Source: Loktanella salsilacus (lineage in GTDB: Bacteria > Pseudomonadota > Alphaproteobacteria > Rhodobacterales > Rhodobacteraceae). Taken from it: a stretch of 64,000 nt of DNA. Below, one piece after another: positions 34,675 to 43,725 of this stretch. A program made the translations under genes and the position numbers. Positions within the stretch are counted from its first letter, which is position 1. The number at the start of each line of letters is the position of its first letter. The notes below the pieces were generated by a model, which was not told where the DNA came from, made no database searches, and saw only the letters and a list, made by a program, of their open reading frames with translations. The stretch covers positions 175,681 through 239,680 of the forward strand of contig NZ_FOTF01000004.1 of the NCBI RefSeq assembly GCF_900114485.1, written 5' to 3'.

Positions 34675-35013
34675 ATGCCCCGCGTCCCTTTTAGCGTCAC
34701 CCATAGCCTACCAATCGATGTCGCCGCACAGCGACTGCTTGCTGGCGTGCCAAAGCTTGAAAAGGCGATCCCTGGTGGCGGCAAGGTCGAGGCGACTCAG
34801 ATTGGTGAGGACGGCATGCTGCTGCGCATCGGTGTCATGGGGCAGACAATCACAGTTGATTCCATCCTGACGGCAGACGCCGTCGGCGGCACGGTCGAAA
34901 TTCCGTTGGTGCTTGCCATGATGAAGGGGCAGATTTCCCAGATGGTGGAAGGTGCGATCACACGCATGCTGGGCGCAGACCCGCAAAAGCAGGCCGCAGA
35001 GCAGCCCGCTTAG
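34675..35013 (+). CDS. Polyhydroxyalkanoate-system family protein (PHA_gran_rgn)
   Basis: A 112-residue protein beginning MPRVPFSVTHSLPIDVAAQRL, with the VEIPLVLAMMKGQISQMVEGAITRML C-terminal helix. This fits the small PF09650 family, linked by name to PHA granule genes in proteobacteria; its function is not known in detail. GGAG at 34662-34665 sets the start at ATG 34675; the frame is open from 34642 without a ribosome site. No PHA synthase or phasin gene is nearby, and it stands alone between the regulator (divergent) and mrpG (convergent). Confidence 0.75.
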   Translation: MPRVPFSVTHSLPIDVAAQRLLAGVPKLEKAIPGGGKVEATQIGEDGMLLRIGVMGQTITVDSILTADAVGGTVEIPLVLAMMKGQISQMVEGAITRMLGADPQKQAAEQPA

Positions 35014-35030
35014 GGCTGATCGTACAGGTT

Positions 35031-35387
35031 TTAGGTGTCGGAGCGGGTCGCCCAGATCTTGTCTGCGGGCGGTTGCGGCAGGTCTTCGACATCGCGGCAG
35101 CGATGCAAGTGCACCTTGGCGATAAAGTTGGCCGTGATCGGCGCTGTCACAAACAGAAATGCCATGACAAGCATCTCGTGCAGGGACGGCATGCCGGTCG
35201 CAAAGCTGTAGACCATTGAGGCCAGCAACAGCGATCCGACGCCCAACGTGGCCGAAAGCGTCGGCGCATGCAGCCGGGACATCGCATCGGACAGTTTGAG
35301 AAGCCCCAAAGAGCCTGCCAGCGTGAAAGATGCGCCAATCAAAAGCAGGACGGACACCGCGATTTCTGCGTAAAGTGGCAAAGTCAT
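35031..35387 (-). CDS. mrpG: Na+/H+ antiporter subunit G
   Basis: A 118-residue membrane protein with three helices, ending in a basic/acidic tail. The N-terminus LYAEIAVSVLLLIGASFTLAG and the TLSATLGVG segment match MnhG/MrpG. It is an accessory subunit of the multi-subunit Mrp antiporter. The start at 35387 (MTLPLYAE) overlaps the mrpF stop as ATGA. It is the last gene of the operon, which argues for full co-translation of the complex. Confidence 0.92.
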   Translation of the reverse strand: MTLPLYAEIAVSVLLLIGASFTLAGSLGLLKLSDAMSRLHAPTLSATLGVGSLLLASMVYSFATGMPSLHEMLVMAFLFVTAPITANFIAKVHLHRCRDVEDLPQPPADKIWATRSDT

Positions 35388-35653
35388 TCGGTAATATCCC
35401 CCCGAAGCACAAAGCGGCACAGCGCCACGGTCGACACAAAGCCAAGCATGGCGATGATCATCGCGCTTTCAAAATACATTTGTGTGCCAAGGCTCATCCC
35501 CGCAAGGATGATCAGCGCAATCGCGTTAATGACCATCGTATCAAGCGCAAGGATGCGATCCCCGACATGCGGGCCGCGCAAAAGGCGCACCATGGCCAAG
35601 ACTTGCGCAAGGCCCACGGTCCCGACAGCGATATAAAGCGCAGTTGCGATCAT
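35384..35653 (-). CDS. mrpF: Na+/H+ antiporter subunit F
   Basis: An 89-residue protein with three membrane helices. The motif GDRILALDTMVINAIALIILAG is characteristic of MnhF/MrpF. The start at 35653 is the ATG that gives the family's length; a frame reaching 35860 only reads through the end of mrpE. Four-base overlaps on both sides (with mrpE and mrpG) mark a tightly coupled operon. Confidence 0.92.
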   Translation of the reverse strand: MIATALYIAVGTVGLAQVLAMVRLLRGPHVGDRILALDTMVINAIALIILAGMSLGTQMYFESAMIIAMLGFVSTVALCRFVLRGDITE

Positions 35654-36153
35654 GGAAAAATCTCCTTCAGGCGCCGCTCGTAACGGGACTTGATGTCGTC
35701 GCGCACACCGTCCGGGTCTGGTGCATGCAGCGCGTGGACAAGCAAAGCCGTGCCATCGGCGCTTAGATCCGCGGACAAGGTGCCGGGCGTCAGTGTAATT
35801 GATCCGGCCAGTAGCGTGATCGCTTCTGGTTTTTTCAGGTCGAGCGGAATCACGATCCACGCTGGCTGCAAAGAGCTGTCAGGCTTGAACAGGATCTGCC
35901 ATGCGACCTGCGCGTTGGATTTGATGATGTCATAGATCACGATCAGGCAATAAATGACCAGACGAAAGGGGCGCGCGACCGGGGGGCGGTCGGGCCAATA
36001 GGCTGCCGTCACGATAGGAATTAAGACGCCCAATATCGTTCCAAACACGACCGTGCCAAGGGTGGCGCTGTTGTTGAGCAGACACCACACAGCAACAAGT
36101 ATCACGGTCAGCAGAGGATGCGGAGCGAGGCGACGGGTCAGGCGTAGCGGCAT
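35650..36153 (-). CDS. mrpE: Na+/H+ antiporter subunit E
   Basis: A 167-residue MnhE protein with two N-terminal helices (TVILVAVWCLLNN; PFRLVIYCLIVIYDIIKSN) and a soluble C-terminal domain containing IVIPLDLKKPEAITLLAGSITLTPGT, the signature stretch of the subunit. The start is taken at ATG 36153, one base after the mrpD stop, with AAGGGGGG nearby; an ATG at 36192 lies inside mrpD. It is needed for Na+/H+ antiport in characterised Mrp systems. Confidence 0.92.
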   Translation of the reverse strand: MPLRLTRRLAPHPLLTVILVAVWCLLNNSATLGTVVFGTILGVLIPIVTAAYWPDRPPVARPFRLVIYCLIVIYDIIKSNAQVAWQILFKPDSSLQPAWIVIPLDLKKPEAITLLAGSITLTPGTLSADLSADGTALLVHALHAPDPDGVRDDIKSRYERRLKEIFP

Positions 36154-36154
36154 A

Positions 36155-37786
36155 TCAATGCCCCCCTTCGTCAGTTTGTTTGGTTGCATCATCGGCGTGA
36201 TCGTCGCCGTAGGAATCGGATTTGATCACCTTTCCCGGCATCGACAGTACGGCCGAGATATAGGGCTCTGGCGCAAAGAGCTGCGCCGCAGTGGCGGACA
36301 GATTGCGCGTCACGGGCCCGGCAAAGATCGTCAGGGCGACAAGCAGCGCAATCAGACTACCAATGGCGACCATCGGCAAGGCGGGCTGCGGCGGGGATAG
36401 ATCGGCGATGTTTGCCTCTTCGTCCTCGCATTCGGCCGTATCAGCCTGCACCAAGGCGACCTGGTGGGAACGCCAGAAAATCTGGCTGCCTGCGCGGCTA
36501 AACCCGACAACGGCAATCAGCGATCCAATCAGCACCGTGCCCCAGACCCACCACACCAGCGCAGAGTCCCGCGCCGCGTCGAGGATCAAAAGCTTGCCCA
36601 CAAAGCCGGACAGCGGTGGCAGGCCCGTCATGCCAATCGCGGCGACAAAGAACATGCCAGCAACCAACGGGCCGCCCGCGACGGGCACCGCATCGTTCAG
36701 CCAAGCGCCGGCTTTGCCGCGACGATCACGCAGCACGTCAACCAGCAAAAACAGCGCCGCCGTCGCAAAGGTCGAGTGGATGGCATAGTACAGCGCGGCG
36801 ACAATCCCGTCCGGCGTAAAGACGGCGACAGCGCTCAGTAGCATACCCATTGAGCCTATGACCGAAAAAGCGACCAGCTTATCGATCCGGCGCGCGCCGA
36901 GCACACCGATCATCCCCAGCGCAAGCGTTAGCAACGCGGCGGGCATCAACCACGTGTCGAACAGCCCCTGCGTCAGCGCCAGATCCGGCGGAAAAACCAG
37001 CGTATAGATACGGATGATCCCATAAGCACCGACCTTGGTCATAATGGCGAACAGGGCGGCAACGGGGGCAGGGGCCTCTGCATAGCTGGCGGGCAGCCAG
37101 AAGTGCAGCGGCAAAATGGCTGCCTTGACCGCAAAGACCAGCAGCAGCAGCACGGCGGCTACGCGAATGCCCGCATTGTCGGCTAAATCGAGCGTCGCCA
37201 CACGCTCTGCCAGATCGGCCATGTTCAGTGTGCCAGTCTGGGCGTAGATCGTGCCAAGCGCGAACAGAAACAGGGTCGACCCCAGCAGGTTATACAGCAC
37301 ATATTGCGTGCCTGCGCGCAGCCTCTCCGCGCCGCCTGCGTGGACCATCAGGCCGTAGGATGCGATCAGCAGCACCTCGAAGAAGACAAACAGGTTGAAC
37401 ACGTCCCCGGTCAGGAAGGCCCCCATGATCCCCATCAGCTGAAACTGATAGAGCGGGTGAAAATGCCGCCCCCGCGTGTCCCAGCCGCTGCCGATGGCAT
37501 AAAGCAGGACCAGCGGTGCAAGGACAGCAGTGACCAGCACCATCAGCGTAGACAGGCGGTCCGCGACCAGCACGATGCCGAATGGTGCCTGCCAATGGCC
37601 CAGCTGATAAACGCTGATCGTCCCGTCAGAGGCCTGCCAGAACAGCCCGGCTGCGATACCCAGCAAAACGACAGTGCCTGCGACCGACAAGGTGCGCTGC
37701 AAAGAGATATGAAAGCGCGCGACCAGCACCAAAATGGCGGCCAGCATGGCGGGCAGAACGACGGGGGCGATAATCCAATGGGTCAT
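36155..37786 (-). CDS. mrpD: Na+/H+ antiporter subunit D
   Basis: A 543-residue, about 14-helix protein homologous to the proton-pumping NuoM/N subunits of complex I. Conserved features include the early Glu-bearing helix and the HFWLPASYAEAPAPVAALFAI segment (Lys/His proton path). The long C-terminal part ends in a hydrophilic, acidic tail (about residues 465-480 and 520-543). It forms the core antiport path with MrpA. It overlaps mrpC as ATGA. Confidence 0.95.
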   Translation of the reverse strand: MTHWIIAPVVLPAMLAAILVLVARFHISLQRTLSVAGTVVLLGIAAGLFWQASDGTISVYQLGHWQAPFGIVLVADRLSTLMVLVTAVLAPLVLLYAIGSGWDTRGRHFHPLYQFQLMGIMGAFLTGDVFNLFVFFEVLLIASYGLMVHAGGAERLRAGTQYVLYNLLGSTLFLFALGTIYAQTGTLNMADLAERVATLDLADNAGIRVAAVLLLLVFAVKAAILPLHFWLPASYAEAPAPVAALFAIMTKVGAYGIIRIYTLVFPPDLALTQGLFDTWLMPAALLTLALGMIGVLGARRIDKLVAFSVIGSMGMLLSAVAVFTPDGIVAALYYAIHSTFATAALFLLVDVLRDRRGKAGAWLNDAVPVAGGPLVAGMFFVAAIGMTGLPPLSGFVGKLLILDAARDSALVWWVWGTVLIGSLIAVVGFSRAGSQIFWRSHQVALVQADTAECEDEEANIADLSPPQPALPMVAIGSLIALLVALTIFAGPVTRNLSATAAQLFAPEPYISAVLSMPGKVIKSDSYGDDHADDATKQTDEGGH

Positions 37787-38160
37787 TCCACTGCCTCCCC
37801 GCGCAGAGTCTGCGGTGCTTGGGGGATATCCGCGTGCGGATCAGGCACATCGACCAGATCATCACCCGCGCTGAGGTACGACCCAAGCGCCATGATGACG
37901 ACCACGGCAGTCATGCCGAATGAAATCACGATGGCAGTCAGCACCAGCGCTTGCGGCAGCGGGTCGGCGTAGACGTCCACGCCGTCACGCAGCACAGGCG
38001 GCGCGTTCACGGTCAGGCGGCCAGATGCGAACAGAAACACGTTCACGGCATAGCTTAGCAGTGATGTGCCGATGATGACGGAAAACGTGCGCTGGCGTAG
38101 CACCATGTAAATTCCGGCGGCGGTTAGCACGCCGATGGCAGAGGCGATAAGCAGTTCCAT
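37783..38160 (-). CDS. mrpC: Na+/H+ antiporter subunit C
   Basis: A 125-residue, three-helix homologue of NuoK. The motif GTSLLSYAVNVFLFASG carries the Asn/Gly pattern of MnhC. It ends in a hydrophilic tail rich in Asp and Pro. It starts two bases after the mrpA stop and overlaps mrpD. Confidence 0.94.
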   Translation of the reverse strand: MELLIASAIGVLTAAGIYMVLRQRTFSVIIGTSLLSYAVNVFLFASGRLTVNAPPVLRDGVDVYADPLPQALVLTAIVISFGMTAVVVIMALGSYLSAGDDLVDVPDPHADIPQAPQTLRGEAVE

Positions 38161-38162
38161 AA

Positions 38163-41018
38163 TCAGCCCTCCTCGGCCGTAGAGGTGCGGGACGGGTCGA
38201 TATCGATGGCGTATTCGCTGTCTTCTGTCCCGGCGCGGCGGCCAAGGCGGAAGAAGCTTTCCAGCAGCAGCATGACGGCACCGACGACGGATAGGAACAC
38301 GCCAAGGTCAAAGCCCATGGCTGTGGCCAGTTCGAATTCTTGCATCGGCGGGATGCGGAAATAACCGAAGGCGGATGTCAGGAACGGCTCTCCTGCGAAC
38401 CACGATCCGATGCCGGTCAGACCCGCGCAAAGCACGCCTGCGCCGATAATGCCGTGGTAGGGGTAGCGTTGTCGCTTTTCGGCCCAAGCAAAGCCAGAGG
38501 CCATGTACTGCATGACCACAGCGATCGCGACGACCAGACCCGCAACGAACCCGCCGCCGGGTTCATTATGACCGCGCAGGAAGATATAGACGCCAACCAT
38601 CAGCACGACGGGCATCATGACGCGGGTCAGCACGACCATCATGAGCGGGTGTGCGTCGCCAGCGCGGGCCTCTTCAAAGTCGCGGTTCAGCAGCTTGGCG
38701 CGGACGGGTCCGTTCAGCAGCGCCTCTGTCAGCGCGTAGATCACCAGCGCTGCAATACCGAGGACGATGATCTCGCCGAACGTATCATAGCCACGGAAGT
38801 CCACGAGGATGACGTTCACGACGTTGTCGCCGCCGCCGCCCTTGTAAGAATTCGCAAGGTGGTATTCGGAAATCGACGCCAGCGGAAAGCCGGACATCAG
38901 AATTGTCCAAACCAGCCCGGCCACCGCCGCGCCGCCGATCAGGGCGATCACCGCATCGCGTGTGCGGCGGATGGGGGTCGATTCCTTGGGGCTGCGGTTG
39001 GGCAAGAAGTTCAGTGCCAGCAGGAGTAGGATAATCGTCACCACCTCGACCGAGATTTGCGTCAGGGCAAGGTCAGGGGCAGAGAAGTAGTTGAAGCTGA
39101 CCGAAACGATCAGGCCGATGATCCCCATCAGGATCAACACGGCCAAACGGTTGCGGTGATAGAAGACCAAGAAACAGGTCGCAGCAATCAGCATGCCCCA
39201 CAGCATTGCTGCAATCGGCGTGACCCTCAGCATGTCGCGCGTCGCACCGCCAGCGGTACCGGTGGACCACGCGTGGGTGCCGACGGCCACGACAGCCAGC
39301 GTGAAAATCGCGGCGTAACGGGTAAAGCTACCGTCATGCAGCGTGCGGCTGAAGCGGCCAGCGCCGTTCGCCAGCGCCTTGATCAGGGTGTCAAAGATAT
39401 CCTTCGCCTCTGGCCGGGGGGCAGATTCCCACATGCGCGATAGCGGGCTAAACAACGCCAGCCAGATCAGGCCGCCAACGACGGCGATCATGGACATAAA
39501 CAGCGCGGGCTTGAAGCCATGCCAAAGCGCGAGATGCTCCTCTGGCAGTTCGGCAACGCCGCCCACGACAGCCTCTGTCACTAAGCGGACAAAAGGCTCG
39601 GCCATAAACGGGGCGACGCCAAGGGCGATCACGGGGATCATCAGCAGGGCAGGGGAAAACCACAGGCCCGCCTTTGGGTCGTGGGGATGGGCAGGATAGT
39701 CATCCCGCTCTGCACCCAAGAACGTGTGAGAGATGAAGCGGAATGAGTAAGCCGCCGAAAACAGCGCGCCAATCGTTGCCACGACAGCGACCAGCAGGGG
39801 GCTACCGAACAAGGTAGTGTGCACCGCTTCTTCCAGCATCATTTCCTTGGAAATAAAGCCGTTCAGCAGCGGAATACCAGCCATCGACAAACCCGCCAGC
39901 GTCGCCAACACAAAGGTCAGTGGCATGACGTGCCGCAGCCCGCCCAGTTTGCGCATATCGCGGGTATGCACGCCGTGATCAACGATGCCCGCCACCATGA
40001 AAAGCGCCGCCTTAAAGCTGGCGTGGTTCAAAATATGAAAGACCGCCGCCATAGCGCCAAAGGTGGTCCCGGTGCCAAGCAGGAAGCAAATCAGGCCAAG
40101 ATGAGAGACGGTCGAGAACGCGAGCAAAGCCTTGAGGTCATTTTTGAAGAAGGCGATGAATGCGCCAAGCACCATGGTGATCAAACCGACAGAGCAGACC
40201 AGCGTGACCCAGACATCGGTGCCCGACAGGACTGGCCACATGCGGGCCATCAGGAACAAGCCGGCTTTGACCATCGTGGCAGAGTGCAGATAAGCGGACA
40301 CCGGGGTTGGCGCGCTCATCGCGTGGGGCAGCCAGAAGTGGAACGGGAACTGCGCGGATTTTGTGAAACAGCCGGTCAGGATCAGCAGCAAGGCCGGCAG
40401 ATACAGCGGCGAGGCTTGGATCAACTCGCGGTTTTCCAAGATGACGGTCAGGTCATAGCTGCCGACAATCTGGCCAAGGATCAGCATGCCGCCGATCATC
40501 GCAAGCCCGCCCATGCCGGTAACGGTCAGGGCCATCCGTGCGCCTTGGCGCCCTGCAGGCAGATGTTTCCAAAAGCCGATCAGCAGGAAGGACGATAGCG
40601 ACGTCAGTTCCCAGAATACCAGCAACATCAGGATGTTGTCAGATAGAACGATACCGACCATCGCGCCTTGGAACAACAGCAAGTAGCTGAAAAACTCGCC
40701 CATATTGTCGTCGCGGGACAGATACCAGCGTGCGTAAATGATGATCAGCAGGCCGATCCCAAGGATCAGCGCCGCGAACATAAAGCCCAGCGGATCAAGG
40801 AACAGGTTCAGGTTCAAACCCAGATCCGGCAGCCAGTCCAGACGGGCGGTTGCGACCTGTCCCCCTAGCACAGCGGGCAGGTGGGTCATCAGGCCAATGA
40901 AGGCCAACGCACTTACCGTGAAGGTTGCGACAAAGCACGCCTGACGTCCGGCCCTGATAAACAGACCGGGTAGCAGTGCACCAAGGAAGGGCAGGGCGAC
41001 GATGATAAACAATGACAT
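38163..41018 (-). CDS. mrpA: Na+/H+ antiporter subunit A fused to B
   Basis: A 951-residue protein. Residues 1 to about 780 form the NuoL-like MrpA part. Its HFWLPHAMSAPTPVSAYLHSATMVKAG is the strongly conserved proton-antiport segment, and a long periplasm/membrane tail follows. Residues about 800-930 (MMPVVLMVGVYIFLRGHNEPGGGFVAGLV) are the MnhB domain. The A-B fusion gives a six-gene operon (A/B, C, D, E, F, G) and explains why no separate mrpB is present. The system exchanges Na+ for H+, useful for salt and alkaline stress in a marine bacterium. No ATG-overlap partner lies upstream; a 94-base gap leads to the esterase gene. Confidence 0.95.
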   Translation of the reverse strand: MSLFIIVALPFLGALLPGLFIRAGRQACFVATFTVSALAFIGLMTHLPAVLGGQVATARLDWLPDLGLNLNLFLDPLGFMFAALILGIGLLIIIYARWYLSRDDNMGEFFSYLLLFQGAMVGIVLSDNILMLLVFWELTSLSSFLLIGFWKHLPAGRQGARMALTVTGMGGLAMIGGMLILGQIVGSYDLTVILENRELIQASPLYLPALLLILTGCFTKSAQFPFHFWLPHAMSAPTPVSAYLHSATMVKAGLFLMARMWPVLSGTDVWVTLVCSVGLITMVLGAFIAFFKNDLKALLAFSTVSHLGLICFLLGTGTTFGAMAAVFHILNHASFKAALFMVAGIVDHGVHTRDMRKLGGLRHVMPLTFVLATLAGLSMAGIPLLNGFISKEMMLEEAVHTTLFGSPLLVAVVATIGALFSAAYSFRFISHTFLGAERDDYPAHPHDPKAGLWFSPALLMIPVIALGVAPFMAEPFVRLVTEAVVGGVAELPEEHLALWHGFKPALFMSMIAVVGGLIWLALFSPLSRMWESAPRPEAKDIFDTLIKALANGAGRFSRTLHDGSFTRYAAIFTLAVVAVGTHAWSTGTAGGATRDMLRVTPIAAMLWGMLIAATCFLVFYHRNRLAVLILMGIIGLIVSVSFNYFSAPDLALTQISVEVVTIILLLLALNFLPNRSPKESTPIRRTRDAVIALIGGAAVAGLVWTILMSGFPLASISEYHLANSYKGGGGDNVVNVILVDFRGYDTFGEIIVLGIAALVIYALTEALLNGPVRAKLLNRDFEEARAGDAHPLMMVVLTRVMMPVVLMVGVYIFLRGHNEPGGGFVAGLVVAIAVVMQYMASGFAWAEKRQRYPYHGIIGAGVLCAGLTGIGSWFAGEPFLTSAFGYFRIPPMQEFELATAMGFDLGVFLSVVGAVMLLLESFFRLGRRAGTEDSEYAIDIDPSRTSTAEEG

Positions 41019-41112
41019 GGCAATGTTATTGCCGAGGGTGCCGCGAACAGCCAGCCCTTTTCATGCAAAACCCACCGGTTTTCGTCAGTTTTCGCCCTCT
41101 CTGCCGCGATTT

Positions 41113-41940
41113 TTATCTGCCGGCGGCGCCGCCCAGATGCACGGCAACAGACTGCAAGATTTCAATAGCTTGCGGTGTGGCATCTGGCCACAGGTGCCAC
41201 ATATGGAAAAGGTCTGGCAGGATCATTGAAGTGACGGTCGCGCCTTGCTGTGCCGCATTGCGGGCAAGTAGCAGGGAATCGTCTAGCAGAACCTCGCGCG
41301 TTGTGGCGGTGACCAACAGGGGCGGCAGGCCGCTTAGGTCTGCATAAAGAGGGGAAGCCGCTGGATCATCGTTCGGCAGGTGGCCAAGCGCCATGTCGCT
41401 AAGTCTGCGATCTTGCGCGTTGTCGTTCATTAGATCACGGGGCGTATTGCGGACCCGCGTGGTGCTTTGCCCGCTGCGGTCCGTGTTGGGGGAAAGGACG
41501 GCAAGCTTGCCGATTAGACCCCCGCGTTCCAAGGCGATGTTCAGCGCCAAATGCCCGCCAGCACTATCGCCCACCAGATCGCAGGACCCGATCGCATCCA
41601 CGACCGCCTTAGCTGCTGTCAATTGCGCGGGCCAAGGGTGTTCAGGGGCAAGCGGATAATCCGGCACGAACACGGCGCGGTCGCTCAGGCCCGCTAAAGC
41701 CTGCGCCGGCGCGGCGTGGCTGTCCGATCCACCAAAGACATAGCCGCCGCCGTGCAGCCAGACGATCGGCTTACCGCCCTGCCCGAACCAGCGTCCGGGG
41801 CAGCCGCCGACATCTTGCTGCGGCGGCAGGTCGGGCACGGTCCCCGCCTGCGCAAGCGCCAGAAAAGCCGCCCGCATGTTCGCGGGCGACCCTTCTACCG
41901 GGGTGTCCCGGATATGCTGTTCCAGCGCAGCGCGGTCCAT
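41113..41940 (-). CDS. Alpha/beta hydrolase, HSL-type esterase
   Basis: A 275-residue cytosolic esterase of the hormone-sensitive-lipase type. The oxyanion motif HGGG is at 63-66, the nucleophile elbow GDSAGG at 124-129 (Ser126). The late His sits in DLFHMWHLWPDA, preceded by the LVTATTREVLLDDSLLLA strand carrying the acid. Substrate unknown, probably small acyl esters. It overlaps the upstream SDR gene by one base, so the two are an operon. Confidence 0.88.
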   Translation of the reverse strand: MDRAALEQHIRDTPVEGSPANMRAAFLALAQAGTVPDLPPQQDVGGCPGRWFGQGGKPIVWLHGGGYVFGGSDSHAAPAQALAGLSDRAVFVPDYPLAPEHPWPAQLTAAKAVVDAIGSCDLVGDSAGGHLALNIALERGGLIGKLAVLSPNTDRSGQSTTRVRNTPRDLMNDNAQDRRLSDMALGHLPNDDPAASPLYADLSGLPPLLVTATTREVLLDDSLLLARNAAQQGATVTSMILPDLFHMWHLWPDATPQAIEILQSVAVHLGGAAGR

Positions 41941-42722
41941 CAGACGTTAATCGACCCGACGGCCCCGCCGTCGATGCGCCAGTTCGAACCGGTGACAAAG
42001 GACGACAGCTCGCTGCACAAGAACACGATCACGGGGGCGACTTCCTCGACTTTGCCGCGGCGCTTCATCACCAGATAGGGGCGCTCTTCCTCAAGGAAGC
42101 TTTCGACGGCTTCGTCAAAGCTGCAGCCTTTTTCCTCTTTGCGCTTTTCCATCATGCCATCGGTCATTGGCGTTTCAATAAAGGCGGGCGCGATGCAGTT
42201 CACCAATAGGCCTTTGTCCGAATGCGCCATAGCGATGCTTTTGGCATGGCTGAGCAGGGCGGATTTCGCGGAGTTATAAACGGTTTCTTCGGGATAAGGC
42301 TGGGCCACGTTTTCCGACGTGACAAAGACGACGCGGCCCCAGCCGCGGTCGATCATGGGCGGGCACAAATGACGCGCCATGCGCACGCCCGACATAAAGT
42401 CGATGTTCAGCGCGTCTTCCCACGCTTCCTCGCTCATCGTCAGGGGATCGCCTTTGTCGCCGGTGACGCCAGCGGCATGAACCCAGATGTCGAAATCTGT
42501 GCCCGCCTTGGCGATAAAGTCATCAACGCCCGATTTGCTGGACAGATCGCCCGCGATGCATTCGATGCCAAACTCCTTGCGGAGAGGCTCTAGATCCTCG
42601 TCCTTCAGGTCGGTTGCGGTGACGGTGACGCCTGCTTCGATAAAGCGCTTAATCGTCTCGATGCCCATGCCGCCCGACCCGCCGGTAACCAATGCGCGTT
42701 TTCCTTTTATGCCAAGATCCAT
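41940..42722 (-). CDS. SDR family oxidoreductase
   Basis: A 260-residue short-chain dehydrogenase. The nucleotide motif is TGGSGGMG (about 13-20); a following Asp in ATDLKDED suggests NAD(H). The catalytic Ser and YxxxK are in TSENVAQ...VYNSAKSAL. It contains a 20-residue, charged insertion before the end (MMEKRKEEKGCSFDEAVESF) and closes with the usual GGAVGS tail. Substrate unknown; co-transcription with an esterase suggests a small catabolic pair. Start at ATG 42722 with GGAG upstream; the frame runs open to 42755. Confidence 0.88.
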   Translation of the reverse strand: MDLGIKGKRALVTGGSGGMGIETIKRFIEAGVTVTATDLKDEDLEPLRKEFGIECIAGDLSSKSGVDDFIAKAGTDFDIWVHAAGVTGDKGDPLTMSEEAWEDALNIDFMSGVRMARHLCPPMIDRGWGRVVFVTSENVAQPYPEETVYNSAKSALLSHAKSIAMAHSDKGLLVNCIAPAFIETPMTDGMMEKRKEEKGCSFDEAVESFLEEERPYLVMKRRGKVEEVAPVIVFLCSELSSFVTGSNWRIDGGAVGSINV

Positions 42723-42870
42723 GACTTGCTCCAAATTAGTAAAGTTGCTGCCCAACGATCCGTGCCGCGCCCGGGTTCCATGATCACCATTGTGTCATGA
42801 CCGGGGAACCGCCGTTCGGCCAAGGCGGTTGGTGCGGGAACCAACTGGCAGATATGACAGGATATTTATC

Positions 42871-43725
42871 ATGACCGATGCACCGAAGATTCCGGGCCAA
42901 CATCAGGATTCCATGCCCGCACATGAATGCAACATGGACCCAGCCCCCGATTTCATGCCGCGCCATCCGGGTGTGGGTAAACTCAAGGGTAAGGTGGCGC
43001 TGATCACCGGCGGTGACAGCGGCATCGGGCGCGCTGTGTCGGTCCTTTTCGCCCGTGAAGGTGCGAAGGTAGCGATTGCCTATTTCAACGAAGATCGCGA
43101 CGCCGAAGAGACAAAGCGTCTGGTCGAAGCAGAGGGATCGCAGGCGCTGCTGATCCCCGGGGATCTGGCGATCAAGGATCACGCCACCGCTGCTGTAGAA
43201 AAGACAGTGGCAGGGTTTGGTCAGCTTGATATCTTGATCAATAACGCCGCGATGCAGTGGATCGACGAAGACCTGACAGAGCTGTCAGAGGAACGTCTGC
43301 GCCGCACGATGGACAGCAACGTCATGTCCTATTTCTTTTGCACGCAAGCCGCCCTGCCGCATCTGAAAAAAGGTGACTGCATCATCAACACGACCTCGGT
43401 CAACGCGTTCAAAGGGAATGCGAGCTTGATTTCCTATTCCACCACACGCGGCGCATCGCTGGCATTCAGCCGGTCGATGTCGGCCAATTTGGTTGAAAAA
43501 GGCATTCGGGTGAACGCCGTGGCCCCCGGGCCGATTTGGACGCCTTTCATCCCCGGCTCTATGCCCGCTGATATGGTCGAAGACTTCGGATCGGACGTGC
43601 CGATGGGCCGCGCCGGGCAGCCTTGGGAGGTCGCAACCGCGTATCTGTTCCTTGCATCCAGCGATGGCAGCTATTTCACAGGTCAGACCCTGCATCCGAA
43701 TGGAGGCATGATCGTTGGAGCATAA
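42871..43725 (+). CDS. SDR family oxidoreductase with YxxxR active site
   Basis: A 284-residue short-chain dehydrogenase with a 40-residue N-terminal extension, like the YghA/GSP39 group often linked to general stress. The nucleotide motif is TGGDSGIGRA (about 49-58). The catalytic Ser lies in NTTSVNAF. The active-site segment reads SYSTTRGASLAF: the usual YxxxK is YxxxR, with the codon CGC plainly read. ATG 42871 is chosen (AGGA about eight bases upstream); the frame is open back to 42790. It overlaps the next gene by 11 bases, so expression may be coupled to the glucosidase. Function unknown. Confidence 0.88.
   Translation: MTDAPKIPGQHQDSMPAHECNMDPAPDFMPRHPGVGKLKGKVALITGGDSGIGRAVSVLFAREGAKVAIAYFNEDRDAEETKRLVEAEGSQALLIPGDLAIKDHATAAVEKTVAGFGQLDILINNAAMQWIDEDLTELSEERLRRTMDSNVMSYFFCTQAALPHLKKGDCIINTTSVNAFKGNASLISYSTTRGASLAFSRSMSANLVEKGIRVNAVAPGPIWTPFIPGSMPADMVEDFGSDVPMGRAGQPWEVATAYLFLASSDGSYFTGQTLHPNGGMIVGA

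Noticed and set aside
38340..40598. Several plus-strand frames of 128-259 residues opposite mrpA
   Set aside because: They mirror the membrane protein and are rich in His/Arg/Gln, as expected for the complement of hydrophobic codons.
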